Below, in pieces: positions 42,221 through 55,427 of a DNA stretch of 64,000 nt. The notes below the pieces were generated by a model. It worked only from the letters and a program-made list of their open reading frames with translations, made no database searches and was not told the DNA's origin. Source of the DNA: Strongylocentrotus droebachiensis (lineage: Eukaryota; Echinodermata; Echinoidea; Camarodonta; Strongylocentrotidae); the NCBI GenBank assembly GCA_035222895.1, contig JAVYIG010001038.1:1-64000 (forward strand). Direction: 5' to 3'. Both the position numbers and the translations under genes were made by a program. Positions within the stretch are counted from its first letter, which is position 1; every line of letters starts with the position of its first letter.

Positions 42221-42475
42221 GTCGATTTATATACTCTACTGCGCTTAATACAAAATACCACATTATTACCCAGGCTGTTGCTGATCGCCCCTAAATAGGC
42301 GCGAAAGCATTCAAGTAATTTCTTCCTACCGGGTACCTACTTACTTCACCTGGTAGGAGAATGACAATGTAGATTAATGACTTGCAAAAGAACATTAGCA
42401 CCGCGGCGGGACTCGAACCGAGAACAAGTGATTCAAATTCGGGTGACGTATCCACTAGACCAAGACACGTCAATT
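42221..42475 (-). mobile_element. tRNA-derived SINE
   Basis: Minus-strand head with A box TGGTCTAGTGGATA and B box GGTTCGAGTCC, then body GTACC-ACTTACTTCACCTGG (read on plus) and an (AAT)n tail. The orthologous copy is at 54748-55006. Not a functional tRNA gene: the acceptor stem is not conserved. Confidence 0.8.
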
Positions 42476-43120
42476 ATTATTACTATTATCATTATCATTG
42501 TTATGATTAGCATTAGTATTAGTATTACTACCACTACGTATACCACTACTGCCATCTTTATTATTAATATTAGAGGGTTATTGGATATTCCTGTATCACT
42601 CATGTAATATAAAACATTGTTTGATTGTTGTTCCCGGTTTTGTCCGTCTTCCAATGTTCATGTGTGATCTAGTATCATAAGAATCTTCAATTATGTCTGA
42701 CCGGTGAAGTATGAATTTGGTACATTTGTATACATCCGATTTATATTACATGAGTGAACAGGTATATCCGGTGAAATTGGTGAGATCCCTAAAACAATAA
42801 AAGGCATTTGTCGAATAACAATTAAAAAAAAACACAATAAGAAATGATAAAATAATATATAAAGGGGATATGTCATGAAACTTTTCGTACATGATCGATC
42901 TACCCTCGAAAGTCAACATTGTGAAACATATTAAGGAAAAGCACCTTTTCTTTAACCTTCAAACTGGGCATTACCTCAAATACATAATTTTCCACAAGTG
43001 TTTTAGTTTTACTAAAAATAATCAGAAAACCTGTTTTTCTCACCTTCATGATACTTGTCCATCCTTGTTTACCGTGAGCAGACATGATGCTATTCGATCG
43101 GTGAAAAACCCCAGTTTTAT

Positions 43121-43419
43121 AGCCTTATTAATTATATTCTAATTGAGGCCGCCATCCTAGTCAAGCTTCGCTTATGATTGCGGTCTCCTGCACTTTTTTC
43201 AACTGATAGTTTGGATAATACTTAAAATTCATAATAATATGTTAAGTTTCGTTATTATATGTACATATGTAAAAAAAAAAAAAAAAAAAAAAAATGACAT
43301 GAAGTTATCATTGTATGTATATTTTGTATTATACCTTACGTTTATATGTTATTTGTTATTTTGTTATTATATAAATTGAAAAAATGCAGAAAAAAAAAAA
43401 AAAAAAATCAAATCATAAT
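43121..43419 (+). mobile_element. 5'-truncated poly(A) retroinsert
   Basis: Present in copy 1 and absent from copy 2 (CCAGTTTTAT joins directly to TGTGTTGG near 55918). It contains an A24-type run (43270-43293) and ends in an A17-type run (43391-43407). It is probably a LINE 3' fragment; no TSD was clear. Confidence 0.6.
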
Positions 43420-44375
43420 TGTGTTGGCATATCAACCCATGAATGCGGGATATGAGTCTGCCAGTGTCTGATGAATTACTGGCGAGACAAAATTGAATTT
43501 TATACGAAAGGATTAGCCCGGTCGATTGCAAAAATGTGGTAGCATATATTGGCGACTAGTTTAGTGGCGACATGAATATGCATTATTCCCCACGTCACAT
43601 ATGTGCGTGCGTGTGTCACATACTAGTACACTAGTACGTTGGTTCGTACGTTGCTCCGGAATGAAGAGAAATCACTATTAAAGGTCAAAGTACTCCGTGA
43701 GACCAAGTACAAAAAGAGAATTAACTAGACATGGAATACTTGATTGGAACAAGTATAGGTGGGCTGTTTCAAATAAAATTTGAGATAAAATAGAGCAAAA
43801 CAAAAAACAGAGAATTAAGAAAATAGCAGTACGGTCCTCAGAGCGACATCATATCCCTAATCTAGCTAGTTTTTGTAATAACATAGGGAAGAAATCCTTT
43901 CCAAAAGGGGTTACATCTATGTGTCATCACATTCGATTTGATTTTTCATTAATGCATTATTCTTTCGTGGCCTCATATAACAAACTTTCAAAAAGATGAT
44001 TTGTAGAAAAAAATAAGAAAAGAAAACAGGTGCACCAAGCAGCTCATTGTACTTACTGGGTATAACCAAATGGACTCTTTTTGTCAGGTACTTTTATTTT
44101 GCTTAAATTTCGATATTTGACAGCCAGATATTGTACAAAATGTCTAGATTCGAATTAGATGGTTGAAGTTGTTTTATTTTTTTCCTTATTTTTTTCATTG
44201 CTTTCAAGAAGAGAATTTCAAACTTGGGCTAAAATCTACCCCCATACAAATTTTCATTTTAAACAGTGGTCTATGAGAGTGTAGGCCTATGGCGCTTGTG
44301 GCGAACAATAGCTCTTTACAAAATCTTTCATCCGGGCCTGCAAATTGTGAAGTTTGGAGAGCATAATTGCATATT

Positions 44376-45306
44376 AATTTCTTAGAGATGAAAATGAAAA
44401 TAGTCTTCGCCTTCTGATTAGGGACATACCACTATCTGCCCATGACTCCCTGGTCATTGATGAACTCGAGAGACTAAAGTACAAGGTTTTGGGGACTGTT
44501 AGCTTCCAACGCCTCCGCGTGGATGGGCGTTTGACAGATTGTCTAACAGAGTTGTGTATATTCAGCAACCATCAACCCCCCTCCCCCGAATCATGAATTT
44601 TGGCCTTTTTAAAGGCAAGATATTCCACTATGGCCAACTCCCTTCAACTACGAGACCTAAAGTTGTATGCTCGAGATGTCTGAGCGAAGGTCATCGTCGC
44701 TCCCAGTGCAGTGGCCCTGTAGTGTGTCGCCGTTGCAATCAACCAGGACACATCCAGCAAGACTGCACCAGAGATGATACCCCAACAGCTTCGTTACATG
44801 CGCAAGATCCTACTAGTAAACCTGACACCCCAGCTATACCAGCAGCCGTATCCGCAACTGCCCCACACGTTCTAGCCAGCATCGAGAAACTCGTCGCATC
44901 TGGAAGACAACAAGCGACAATTGAATCGTCTCACAACTACCCATCGCACCATGACTACCAGACGCGCGCTCAGTCAAAGATTACGCAATTTCTGCACTGA
45001 GATAGTAGAGAGTCACCCCATGGAGCCGCCGAGAGAGTCGAAGTAAACAAACCGGATAATGTGTCATCCTCTTCCGCTAACAAGTTTGCTCCTCTCTCTA
45101 GCAATCCTGATTCCTACGTTTCGCCCTCACGTACAGATGCTTCAAGCAATGTCTCTTCATGCGATGTCGATGACGGCAGCGAAGAAGAAGCCTCCGAAAT
45201 TTATTTGGAATCACCCGAGTTGCCAACACGCCGAGTGAAAGATGATACAAATAAGAGTAAAAAGAGGAAGCAAAAGTCGACGAAAAAATCACCGAAGAAA
45301 AAATGA
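44376..45306 (+). pseudogene. Tx1/L1-type LINE ORF1, broken
   Basis: From 44388 one frame gives LRLLIRDIPLSAHDSL and VDGRLTDCLT. At about 44540 coding shifts to the frame starting RVVYIQQPSTPLPRIMNFGL. Two CCHC knuckles follow (CSRCLSEGHRRSQC, CRRCNQPGHIQQDC). TGA at 44998-45000 interrupts, but the same frame continues with NKFAPLSSNPD and a Lys-rich end (KKRKQKSTKKSPKKK) to a stop at 45304-45306. So one indel and one nonsense change have inactivated a single ORF1 RNA-binding protein. Confidence 0.8.
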
Positions 45307-45370
45307 TAGATATGTCAAACAAACTTATTTCAATTTGATTTTTGTTATACAATCTTCCTTTTTCATGTAA

Positions 45371-46526
45371 ATGTCGAATTGTCATTTCTTTAGTTTAAAC
45401 GTTCGTGGTCTTAGAAACAAGGAAAAACGATGTCAAATTTTCAGATGGTTTAGACATCGAAAGGGACTTGTACAAGAAACTTATTGGACAGCCGACATTG
45501 AAAATATAGTGAAAAGTGAGTGGCGTGGGCCGTGTTATTTTTCACACGGCACAAATCACTCCAAAGGAGTTGCTATACTATTTGATGAACACCTAGACAT
45601 AGATGTCACTAGTATAGAGCAGAGTGATGATGGAAGAAAGTTGTTACTAAAAGTAAAAATGGGAACCTTTTTATTGACAATGGTAAACGTATATGCACCA
45701 ACTAAGAAAAAGCAAAGAGAACGGTTTTTTAGAAATCTGAATACTTTCGTATCAAATTCTTGTGAAAAGTATGAAAAATCTAAATTAGTAATGGCAGGAG
45801 ACTGGAATTGTGTACTGAATGTCAAGAAAGACACTAAACATGTTCAGGGAACAAACCGTTCCTATTACAAGAAACCGCTAAATTTTAGTAGATTGTTAAA
45901 GAAATACGAATTGTGTGATATCCGGAGGAAAATGAATGTTAATACTATTCAGTTTACCTGGAGAAATAAATATCTAAAACTTGCTTCAAGATTAGATTAT
46001 TGGCTGGTCGATAAAAGTTTTTTAGGGAGAGTTGTAAACACAGATATCAGACCATCAATAAGAGCTGATCACAACGCAATTTCTTTAAAAATCAAAACAA
46101 AAACTGTCCAAAAGGGTCCAGGTTACTGGAAGCTGAACAGTCGTGTTCTGTCTGATGACTGTTATCATAAAATTAATTGTGATGTTATTAGTTCAATGAA
46201 TTCTCAAAATATGAGTCCCCTACAGAAATGGGAACTTTTAAAAATAAAGATACGTGAATTTACACAAAAATATTGTAAACATAAAGTTGCAGATCAAAAA
46301 AATAGAAAAGGGTTTTTAGAAATGAAGCTTAATGTATTACAAAAATGTATTGATAACCAAAGTGGAAATAATGATAATGAAAACGAATATAGGGTCATAA
46401 AAGAAGAGCTGGAAAATATATATAAAGTAGAATCTAAAGGAGCTGGTATCAGAGCTAAGGCAAGATGGATGGAAGAGGGAGAAAGAAGTACTAAATATTT
46501 TCTTAGCTTAGAAAAGAGAAATGCTA
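45371..46526 (+). pseudogene. LINE ORF2, N-terminal part: endonuclease
   Basis: ATG at 45371; FSLNVRGLRN, LVQETYW, MVNVYAP, MAGDWNC, RLDYWLVD and ADHNAIS are the APE-type endonuclease motifs in order. A few residues appear missing before LVQET relative to the family. The RARWMEEGERSTKYFLSLEK connector to the reverse transcriptase is at the end, where the foldback transposon interrupts the frame. Confidence 0.88.
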
Positions 46527-49500
46527 TAGTCCTGTAGAAGTTTTACAGACCCGGAAAAGTTGTTAAGTACAAGGTTTTTTTGTTGATTAGTGTTCTAGAG
46601 GGGTATTGAAGTAAATTCATCTAGGTTGCCAGCTTGGCAACCTTGGGCAACTTTTTTAATAGCCATATTAGCATAATCATCTAATTAGCATAATGTGCTA
46701 TTTGTGATAATGTTGCTAATCTCAATCCAGGAAGCCTGAAAACATGGATAATACGACTTTTCAAGGGTTTTATATGACAAGGAATTCATTTATGACACCA
46801 ATTTTTATTTTTAAGTAATACAATTGTCTTAAATATCATAATTAGCATAATATGTACAATACACTGTTGGTCATAATGGTGGAATAATTATTTTGTACCC
46901 GAATTTATTGAATGATTTTGACAATGATTTATTCCTAATAGATCTAGATAATAGTATACATTCTCAGATTTTATTGAATGACAATTCGGGGGTGTTTGTT
47001 TTGCGTGACTGCTAAAGCGTGTGTATGCTACTATGCTAATCAAGTAGGGGACCTACGTCCTTAAGTCATAACTGACAGTAATGGGGATTAATGCCTCATA
47101 AAAGGGCACTATTTAGCACATCGCCACGGTTTTGATCCTGTGTGCTCACAGTAACGAGGCCATTGCTTAGCCAATGAATCATGACTGTACGCAGCGGGCG
47201 CTAGGGTACGTCGAGGCCCCCACAAATACAAAAAAACAAAGAAAATGCAATACATTTTCAATAATTCATTGCATTTCCCCCAAGTCCCCAACAGGAAAAA
47301 TTCCTCTGTAGGGCCATGCATTATGGTTCAAGGCAAGCCCACATAGAAGATTTTGGTATGTTGGGGGTCGGGGCAAAATGCAATGAATTATTGAAATTTT
47401 ATTGCATTTTCTTTGTTTTTTTGTTTTTGTGGGGGCGTCGACGTACCCTAGCGCCCGCTGCGTACAGTCATGATTCATTGGCTAAGCAATGGCCTCCTTA
47501 CTGTGAGCCCACAGGATCAAAACCGTGTCGATGTGCTATATTAGTGCCCTTTTATCAGGTATTAATCCCCATTAATGTCAGTTATGACGTAATGGCGTAG
47601 GTCCCCTAGTTGATTAGCATTGTAGCACACACATGCTTTAGCAGTCACGCAAAACAAACACTCCTCAATTTTCATTCAATAAAATGTGAGAATGTATACT
47701 ATTATCTAGATCTATTAGGAATAAAATCATCTTCAAAATCATTCAATAAATTGGGGTAAAAAATAATTATTCCACCATTATGACCAACAGTGTATATGGA
47801 CTTCATTGTCATTGTTTATCTATAAAGCCTAAAAATGGTGCAATGAAACATTGTAAATCGCTTTTGAAAGATTAGTCATTAATTCATAGGAAGATATTCC
47901 ATGTATATGTAGTATAATTAGCATAATTAGCATAATAATCTAATTAGCATATATGTGCAATATGTAATAATGTTGCTAATCTCAATCCAGGCAGCCTGAA
48001 AAACATGAATATTACGACTTTTTAAGGGTTTTCTATGACGAGGAATTAATTTATGACACCAATTTTTGATTCCAAGTAATGCAATTGTCTTAAATAGCAC
48101 AATGAGCATAATGAGCTAATTAGCATGTGTACAATATATGGACTTTATTGTCATTGTTTATCTATAAAGCCTAAAAATGGTGCAATGCAACATTGATCCA
48201 ACACTTTTGAAAGACTAATTATTAATTCAAGAGAAGATATTCCATGTAGATGTAGTATAATTAGCCTAATTAGCATATTTGTGCAATATGCAATAATGTT
48301 GCTAATCTTAATCCAGGAAGCCTGAAAACATGGATAATATGACTTTTCCAGGAATTCTGCCACAAGCTTGAGCAACGTCGGGCTTGTACTCCCAATGGTT
48401 CTGGCTTTGGTAAACATAGACAGATCATAGTTCGCACTATTGTATTCGACATCCCTGGCCTATGTACGTACCTGTCTCACCACATCATCAATTCCATCAT
48501 TATCATCTGCTCTGACCATCTTCAGTGTTTCCGACAGTCTCTCTAAATCCAATGACTGAAGCCAAACCATCAATGCGTATATGATGACCCCGTCATTTTC
48601 CAAGACATTTCATGAGGTTTGACAACATTGCCTTAAGACCAACATAACCACCACATTGGACATACAATTTGTGAAGCTAAATAGAGTCCTAAATAATTGA
48701 TATTCTACATATTATATATGCTAATTAGGATTATTAGTAAAATAATTACATATTAAGCCAATTGCATTACTTAAAAATAAAAACTGGTGTCACAACTGAG
48801 TCCCTCGTATTGGAAAACTCTGACAAAGTCATATTATCCATGTTTTCAGTCTTCCTGGATTAAGATTAGCAACATTATTACATATGGCACATACGGTACA
48901 ATGTATATGCTAATTAGGCTAATTATACGACATCTACATGGAATATCTTCTAATTAATTAATGTATAGTCTTTAAAAGTGATTTACAATGCTGCATTGCA
49001 TCATTGTTAGGCTATAAACAATGCGAATAAAGTCCATATATCGTACATATGCTAATTAGCTCATCATGCTATTTAAGACAATTGCATTACTTAGAATAAA
49101 AAAACTGGTGTCCTAAATGAATTCTTCGTCATAGAAAACCCTTGAAAAGTCTTATTATCCATGTTTTCAGGCTTCCTGGATTGAGATTAGCAACATTATT
49201 ACATATTGCACATATATGCTAATTAGATTATTATGCTAATTAAGCTAATTATACTACATAAACATGGTATATCTTCTCATGAACTAATGATTAATCTTTC
49301 AAAAGTGATTTACAATGTTGCATTGCACCATGTTTAGGCTTTATAGATAAACAATGACAATGAAGTCCATATATTGTACATATTATGCTAATTATGATAT
49401 TTAAGACAATTGTATGACTTAAAAAATAAAATTGGTGTCATAAATGAATTCCTTGTCATATAAAACCCTTGAAAAGTCGTATTATCCATGTTTTCAGGCT

Positions 49501-49718
49501 TCCTGGATTGAGATTAGCAACATTATCACAAATAGCACACTTGCTAATTAGATGATTATGCTAATATGGCTATTAAAAAAGTTGCCCAAGGTTGCCAAGC
49601 TGGCAACCAAGCTGAATTTACTTCAATACCCCTCTAGAACACTAATCAACAAAAAAACCTTGTACTTATCAACTTTTCCAGGTCATGTACATGGTATATT
49701 GTACCGTCTACTGGACTA
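46527..49718. mobile_element. 3.2-kb palindromic foldback transposon, CTA duplication
   Basis: The termini TAGTCC(T/A)GTAGA are inverted repeats, and CTA flanks both sides (46524-46526 and 49719-49721). Inside, inverted arms of about 310 bp (from GGAAAAGTTG near 46553 and its complement near 49680) are almost identical. A second palindrome (46861-47795) forms the left core. A ~310-bp module marked by GTTGCTAATCT-AATCCAGG occurs three times direct (about 46712, 47972, 48298) and three times inverted (about 48855, 49175, 49503). No transposase is recognised. Excision of the element with one CTA restores the LINE frame exactly. Confidence 0.9.
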
Positions 49719-49721
49719 CTA

Positions 49722-52312
49722 GCAGAAAAAACATAAATCAGCTGAAGACAGGAAACGGGAAAAGAATTATTGAAAAACAAGACGAAATATTGAAAGAAAC
49801 CGTTGATTTTTATAGTAAGTTGTATACTAAAGAAGATATTGATGTTAAAAATGCAGAAGATTATATTTTTTCTCAAAATATTTCATCTCTCTCTGACGAT
49901 GAAAATAAAATATGTGAAGGTTTATTAACACACAGAGAATGTAAACAAGCTGTATTCGCAATGAAGAAAAACAAAACTCCAGGCTCTGACGGAATAACCG
50001 CGGAATTCTATCAGGTGTTCTGGAATGAGATCTGTGATATTTTAGTTGCCGCTCTTAACGAGTGTTATGCTAATGAGAAAATGTCGGATACTCAAAGGAA
50101 AGGAATAGTTACTTTGATATACAAGAAAGGGGAAAATCGAGAGCTGAAGAATTGGAGACCGATCACATTGCTGAATAGTGATTATAAAATAATTGCTACA
50201 GTGCTTGCAAAACGTTTTCAAAAAGTAATTGGTATAATTATTCATGAAAACCAGTCGGGTTACATAAGAGGTCGTCTCATCGAATACATGACAAGGAACA
50301 GTAAAAACGGTGCTCTTATGATGGTTGATTTTTCTAAAGCCTTTGATGTAATTGATGTAACTTTTATCAAAAAATGTCTGAGTAAATTTAATTTTGGACC
50401 TGTGTTCCAGAAGTGGGTAACAATTTTATACACAAATATTTCAAGTTCTGTAATTGTAAATGGTTGGTTATCTGAAACTTTTAGTGTTCTGAGAGGAATA
50501 CGCCAAGGGTGTCCCCTCTCAGCCTTATTGTTTGTAATGGCCGCAGAATTAATGGCAAATAAAGTGAGAGAAAATAAGGAAATCAAAGGTCTAGATATTG
50601 ATGATAAAGGTATTGATCTGAAATTGCTGCAATATGCAGATGACACCTTATTTTATGTATCTGATATAAATTCTTTTGAAAATATTTTAATAGAATTAGA
50701 GGTTTTTGGCAAAGTTGCAGGACCGAAGTTAAATAGAGAAAAGACTGTCTTGATTTGGATTGGAACAGCCTGTCAACGATGGTCGTTATCTTGTTTTGGC
50801 TTGCATTGGACAGATGAGCCAGTAAAATACTTAGGACATCATATCGCACCTGATCTGCCGTGTGCTTTAAAGATAGATTGGGAAAATAAATTAGAAAAAA
50901 TGCAAAAACTGCTAGATAACTGGAAAAAAAGAAACCTGACTTTGTTTGGAAGACTGACTATTATTAAATCACTTGCAATTAGTCAAGTTATACATTTAAT
51001 GATTGTTGATACAATACCGTCTACTTTTTTGATAAAACTTAATAGCCTGATATTTAAATTTCTTTGGAAAAGTAAAATTGAAAAGGTAAAACGATGTATT
51101 GTTACTGAGGATTATTGTGAAGGAGGAATACGAATGATTGATGTTAAAAGGCAAATGTTTAGTTTTAGGCTGAAGTGGCTTGGGATGTTTTTAGATAATA
51201 CAACAGGAAATTGGAAAGAGATTTCTAAACATTGGTTTGACTGTTTGGGAGGGCTGCATCTACTGCTCAATTGCAATTATACTGATTATACTTTAAATCT
51301 CTTAAAACTTAGAAATGTCCCACATTTTTACATAGAAATACTACATGCATGGTACCTCATAAACAAATACACATCAGCTGAATGTCAGACACAGAAACAT
51401 GTCGACGAAAATATTTTATGGTATAATCAAGATATTGTTTTTGAAAAGAAAATGTTATTTTATGAAGACTGGTATAAAAGTGGTATTATATACTTAAATG
51501 ATATCTTAAAAAATGGTACTTTTGTTTCAGTAAATGAATTATTTATCCCCCTTAATACTAGAAGAAGTAAATTTTTTTTGATTTTTGACTATACAAAGCT
51601 ACAAAAATCAATTCCAAAAATTTGGATAAATGATAAGCATAGGGTACCTTTGGTTTTCAAAGACCATAATTTCTCTATCCCCCACTTTGTATTTGGAAAA
51701 TCAGTTAAGCCTGTTAGTCTTTTGAGTAGTAAACAGTGGTATAATATGATTAGTTTTGAACAAATTAAAATAAATAAATGTTGTTTGTATTGGGAAGATG
51801 TCTTGCAGAAGGACGTTAAATGGTCTTCTGTTTTTGATAGGAATTTGATTGGGATAAAAGATTTTCGTCTACGTGAATTTAATTTCAAGCTTTTATATAA
51901 TATGTTACCAGTTCGTAACAATCTGTTCGAGTGGGGTCTCGCATACGATGACCTTTGTTTAAAATGCAAAAGGACTGAAGACGTGCTTCATGCTTTTATT
52001 TCATGTAAGGTAAATGAAAGGTTCTTTGAATATTTAAAGGACTTATTTTTACGTGCTTTCAATCTTAGAATAGAGATAGATATTGTTTTATTACTCAAAA
52101 TGAATTCGCAAACCGAAATCGATTTGATAATGACTATTGCTTTTTGGTCGATTTATAAAATGATTATTTTTCGTAATAAGTATGGGTATGATAATAGAGA
52201 TTTGAGTTTGATTTACTTATTTAAGAGAGAAATGACTAACAGAATAGAAATAAGCGAACATTTGAAAGTACAAAATATGAAATTTCCTGCGAACTTGTTT
52301 AGTTATATTTGA
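49722..52312 (+). pseudogene. LINE ORF2, C-terminal part: reverse transcriptase
   Basis: Continues the endonuclease frame after the transposon with RKNINQLKTGNGKRI. Reverse-transcriptase landmarks are KTPGSDGITAEFY, LKNWRPITLLNSDYKI, MMVDFSKAFDVID, GIRQGCPLSALLF and YADDTLFYV (YADD about 317 codons after 49685). A shortened segment between IRGR and MTRNSKNGALM suggests a small in-frame deletion. The C-terminal CLKCKRTEDVLHAFISC is the cysteine/histidine motif typical of L1/Tx1 ORF2. Confidence 0.88.
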
Positions 52313-52689
52313 ATAAATAACTTGTGTATTATTGATGTTCCATTGATTTGCTAAATTGTAAGCAAAATTATGTTACTGTTTGAATATTGAATAAACACCT
52401 CTAAGAGGCAAAGAGAAAAAAAATAATTGCATATTGATACCGTGATGTGATGGTAGTAATAGTTTCTTGTCTTTCCTCAGTTAAAAATGCAGATAATGTG
52501 CAGAACTCTGGTTGTACTCGAAACTTTGTAGATATCCCTACACCATTAAACCGAGCGCCACCGCCATCGAGCCAGGAGGCTTAGTAATCTTCTGTTGTGT
52601 ATCTAAAGACCGAGGTTTCCTTGGTTTATATAGGAAAATGCAGAGGCGGCGCTACCTGGGGGCCTGGGGCACAGTGCCTTCACTTTTTC

Positions 52690-53620
52690 AAGTACACTAA
52701 AGTGCCCCTTTTTACATAGGAGAATAGCCTCTTTAAATTTGTAAGAATTGCCCCTATTACTTCGTAGAAGTGCCCCTTCCCCTTTTCACCTCTTATGAGT
52801 GCCCCTCTTCATTTCTACACGTCCCCATTATCCTTCGACAAGTTTCCATTTTCCTTTGCAATAAGTGTCCATTTTCCATCTTCATAGGTGCCTTTTTTAA
52901 TCTCTAGTAAGTGCTACTTTTCAGGTACAAGAAGTGCCCTTTTCCCCTTTTGATAGGGCGCTCCCTTCACCTCTGATAATTGCCCTATTCAAATATGAGA
53001 GGTGCCTTTTAACTTTGACAAGTGTCCTTCCCTTCTCAAAATAACCCCCTTTTCATCTCTGATGAGTGCCCCTTTTCACCTTTTTTAATTTTTTTAAAGA
53101 TGTGCCTCTTTTTCTTTTTAATAAGAGCCACTACCCCCTTTAAAAAAAGCCCCCTTTACAATCCGATAAATTCCCCTATTAGAATCTGCTCAGTGCCACT
53201 TTTCTTTCAACAAATGAACATTTGCCTTTATTATAAGTGCCTCTTTTTCATTCTCATAAGCGCTCCTTTTTATATTTGGTCAGTGCACCCTTTCAAGTGC
53301 GATAAGTGCCCCTTTTCACCTCTGATAATGTCCCTTTTAACAATGATACGTGCCTCTTTCCTTTCTAATAAGGGACCTATCCCTTTTCATAAATGCCCCT
53401 TTCATCTCTTATAAATGACCCTATTAAAATCTGATGGGTTCCCAGCTTTACCATCGACAAATGTCCATTTCCCATTCTCATAAGTGCCTTTTTTCATTCC
53501 TGGTTTTCGAGTGTTTGAAGTGCCCCATTTTCACCTCTGATAATTACCCTCTGCCCTCAATTTTAATAAGTGTTACTTTTCCTCTCATCATTAAACGTGC
53601 CCTTAATCTAAAGTGACTAA
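52690..53620. repeat. GTGCCCCTTTT minisatellite, copy 1
   Basis: A degenerate tandem repeat of about 25-30 bp (ATAAGTGCCCCTTTTCACCTC type). Frames rich in KCPF/SPF come from the repeat, not from a gene. The counterpart at 61950-62545 is shorter. Confidence 0.85.
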
Positions 53621-53849
53621 GAGCCATTTCTCCAAAAGCGAATTACGTCACATCCCAACAGAGCATGAATTATACTTCGCAATGAATTATAAGACTTTAT
53701 CAAGACGTAAATAATTCTTCTAGTAATTGAGGAAAATTCGGGTTTCCTTTGTTAAGAAAGACATCATAGAAATATTAAGTTTGAGAATATGCAAAAATAC
53801 AACATATAATGAGCCTCAGTACAAAAAGAAATTACATACCCTGTATTTG

Positions 53850-53854
<5 letters not shown>

Positions 53855-53887
<33 letters not shown>
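53855..53887. repeat. (TA)n microsatellite
   Basis: Expanded in copy 2; copy 1 has only a short TATATAGATATAT at the same place. Confidence 0.9.
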
Positions 53888-53889
<2 letters not shown>

Positions 53890-54747
53890 AGAATCCATCA
53901 TATATACAATAAAACAAATAAAAAACTCAAATTATGCACACAAAGTTCGGGTCGCGGGAAAATCGTACACTGGGCGATGGGCTCACCAAATTCCTGTAGA
54001 CAAGAATCTTTCTTTCCATTGCGGTGAATATTTTTTTTTAGAAAATGTTAATTTTCTTATTGTGGAGTTTAATCTGGAGTCAAAGTTGTACTCGAGAAAC
54101 GAAATACGTACCAAAACGGTAACTACTCCCGATAGTTTCTTTGATAAATTAAGTTTAGTTTTTCTCGATTTATAGCATTTATCTAATTTCCATTGTATAC
54201 ATTACCTCTATTTCGTGCATCTTTATTTCCGTATAATTAATATAAAATGCGCACTCCAAAGTTTAAAAAGAAATCGAAATATTTGTATATGGTCGTGACC
54301 ATAGCCACTATAAGCAGGCCCGTGTCATCACTTTTGGATTGAATTACACACAAACAATCAATTCATTCACTTGTTTATTCATTTCATTATTATGAAAATA
54401 CAGGTAAAAATGAATAGATAGTTAGCCTGTAAATTAAAACAATTCAGACACTTTTAAATCGTATCACTTAGCAACGACATCCACAATTCAAACAAAACCC
54501 ACTAGCAAAAACCATATACTCACATACGTGTACACACCACAATAACATACACTCACAATTACACGCTCATACACCCCACAGCCCCACTAAACACCCACGC
54601 TCACACACACACACACACACACACACGCTCACGCCCACACACACACACACACACAGCCCACCACGTCTACGCACACATATATGCACACACAAGGATGCTA
54701 CTAGCTTTTATGTGCCTTGTCTGTTCCGGACAATTATTATTGTAATT

Positions 54748-55006
54748 AATAATAATAGGTCGATTTATATACTCTACTGCGCTTAATACAAAGAACCACA
54801 TTATTACCCAGGCTGTTGCTGATTGCCCCTAAATATGCTCGAAAGCATTCAAGGAATTTCTTCCTACCAGGTATCGACTTACTTCACCTGGGTGGAGAAT
54901 TACAATGTAGATTAATGACTTGCAAAAGGACATTAGCACCGCGGCGGGACTCGAATCGAGAACAGAGTGATTCAAATTCTGTTTACGTATCCACTAGACC
55001 AAGACA
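54748..55006 (-). mobile_element. tRNA-derived SINE, copy 2 of the duplicated pair
   Basis: Matches 42221-42475 with scattered substitutions. The B box on the minus strand is changed to GATTCGAGTCC. Confidence 0.8.
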
Positions 55007-55198
55007 CCCCCAATTATTATCATTATTATCATTATTATTGTTATGATCAGCATTAGTATTAGTATTACTACCACTACTTCTACTACTACTGCCATCTTTA
55101 TTATTAATATTAGAGGGTTATTGGAGATTCCTGTATCACTCATGTAATATAAGACATTGTTTGATTGTTGTTCCCAGTTTTTTCCGTCTTCCAATGTT

Positions 55199-55388
55199 GT
55201 TGTTGTTGTTGTTGGTAATAGTTTAATGGCGTTCATTCAGTATTGAATATATACGCCATATCTTCAATTTTATAAGAAAATCAGTTATACATAAGAAAAC
55301 TGAGAATAAAGATTTGTATTGATATAATTAATTAATCAGTAACGCAATTTATTAGGAGTCTCTGGGTGGTTTGCAACTTCGTGTTTCT

Positions 55389-55421
<33 letters not shown>

Positions 55422-55427
55422 TTGTTG
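55199..55427. mobile_element. 229-bp retroinsert with 16-bp TSD
   Basis: TCCGTCTTCCAATGTT occurs at 55183-55198 and 55428-55443; copy 1 has it once near 42645. The insert starts with (GTT)n and ends with a ~31-base T-run followed by GTTGTTG. This fits a minus-strand retroposed RNA, but I do not recognise the source. Confidence 0.7.

Larger units (their letters stand above)
44376..52423 (+). mobile_element. L1/Tx1-type LINE with 12-bp TSD
   Basis: TAATTGCATATT lies at 44364-44375 and 52424-52435; the duplicate copy has it once at 61735-61746, so the empty site is known. The element ends in a short A-run after ATAAACACC. Without the nested transposon it is about 4.85 kb and 5'-truncated within ORF1. 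It has ORF1 with CCHC knuckles and ORF2 with endonuclease and reverse transcriptase. Confidence 0.95.
39027..53640. repeat. Tandem segmental duplication, copy 1
   Basis: Starts at AATTACGTCAC and follows the same order of landmarks as 53641-62545: the GAGCCTCAGTACAAAAAG block, the (CA)n region, the SINE, the GATCGATCTACCCTCGAAAG block, TGTGCGTGCGTGTGTCACAT, the Tx1 LINE target, and the GTGCCCC minisatellite. It is about 14.6 kb because it contains an 8-kb LINE and two MITEs absent from copy 2. Confidence 0.9.

Noticed and set aside
46527-49718. Tandem 60-94 codon frames inside the foldback transposon as transposase
   Set aside because: They are short, mirror one another through the palindrome and show no catalytic motifs.
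52512-53620. KCPF/SPF-rich frames up to 130 codons
   Set aside because: They come from the GTGCCCCTTTT minisatellite and shift frame between units.
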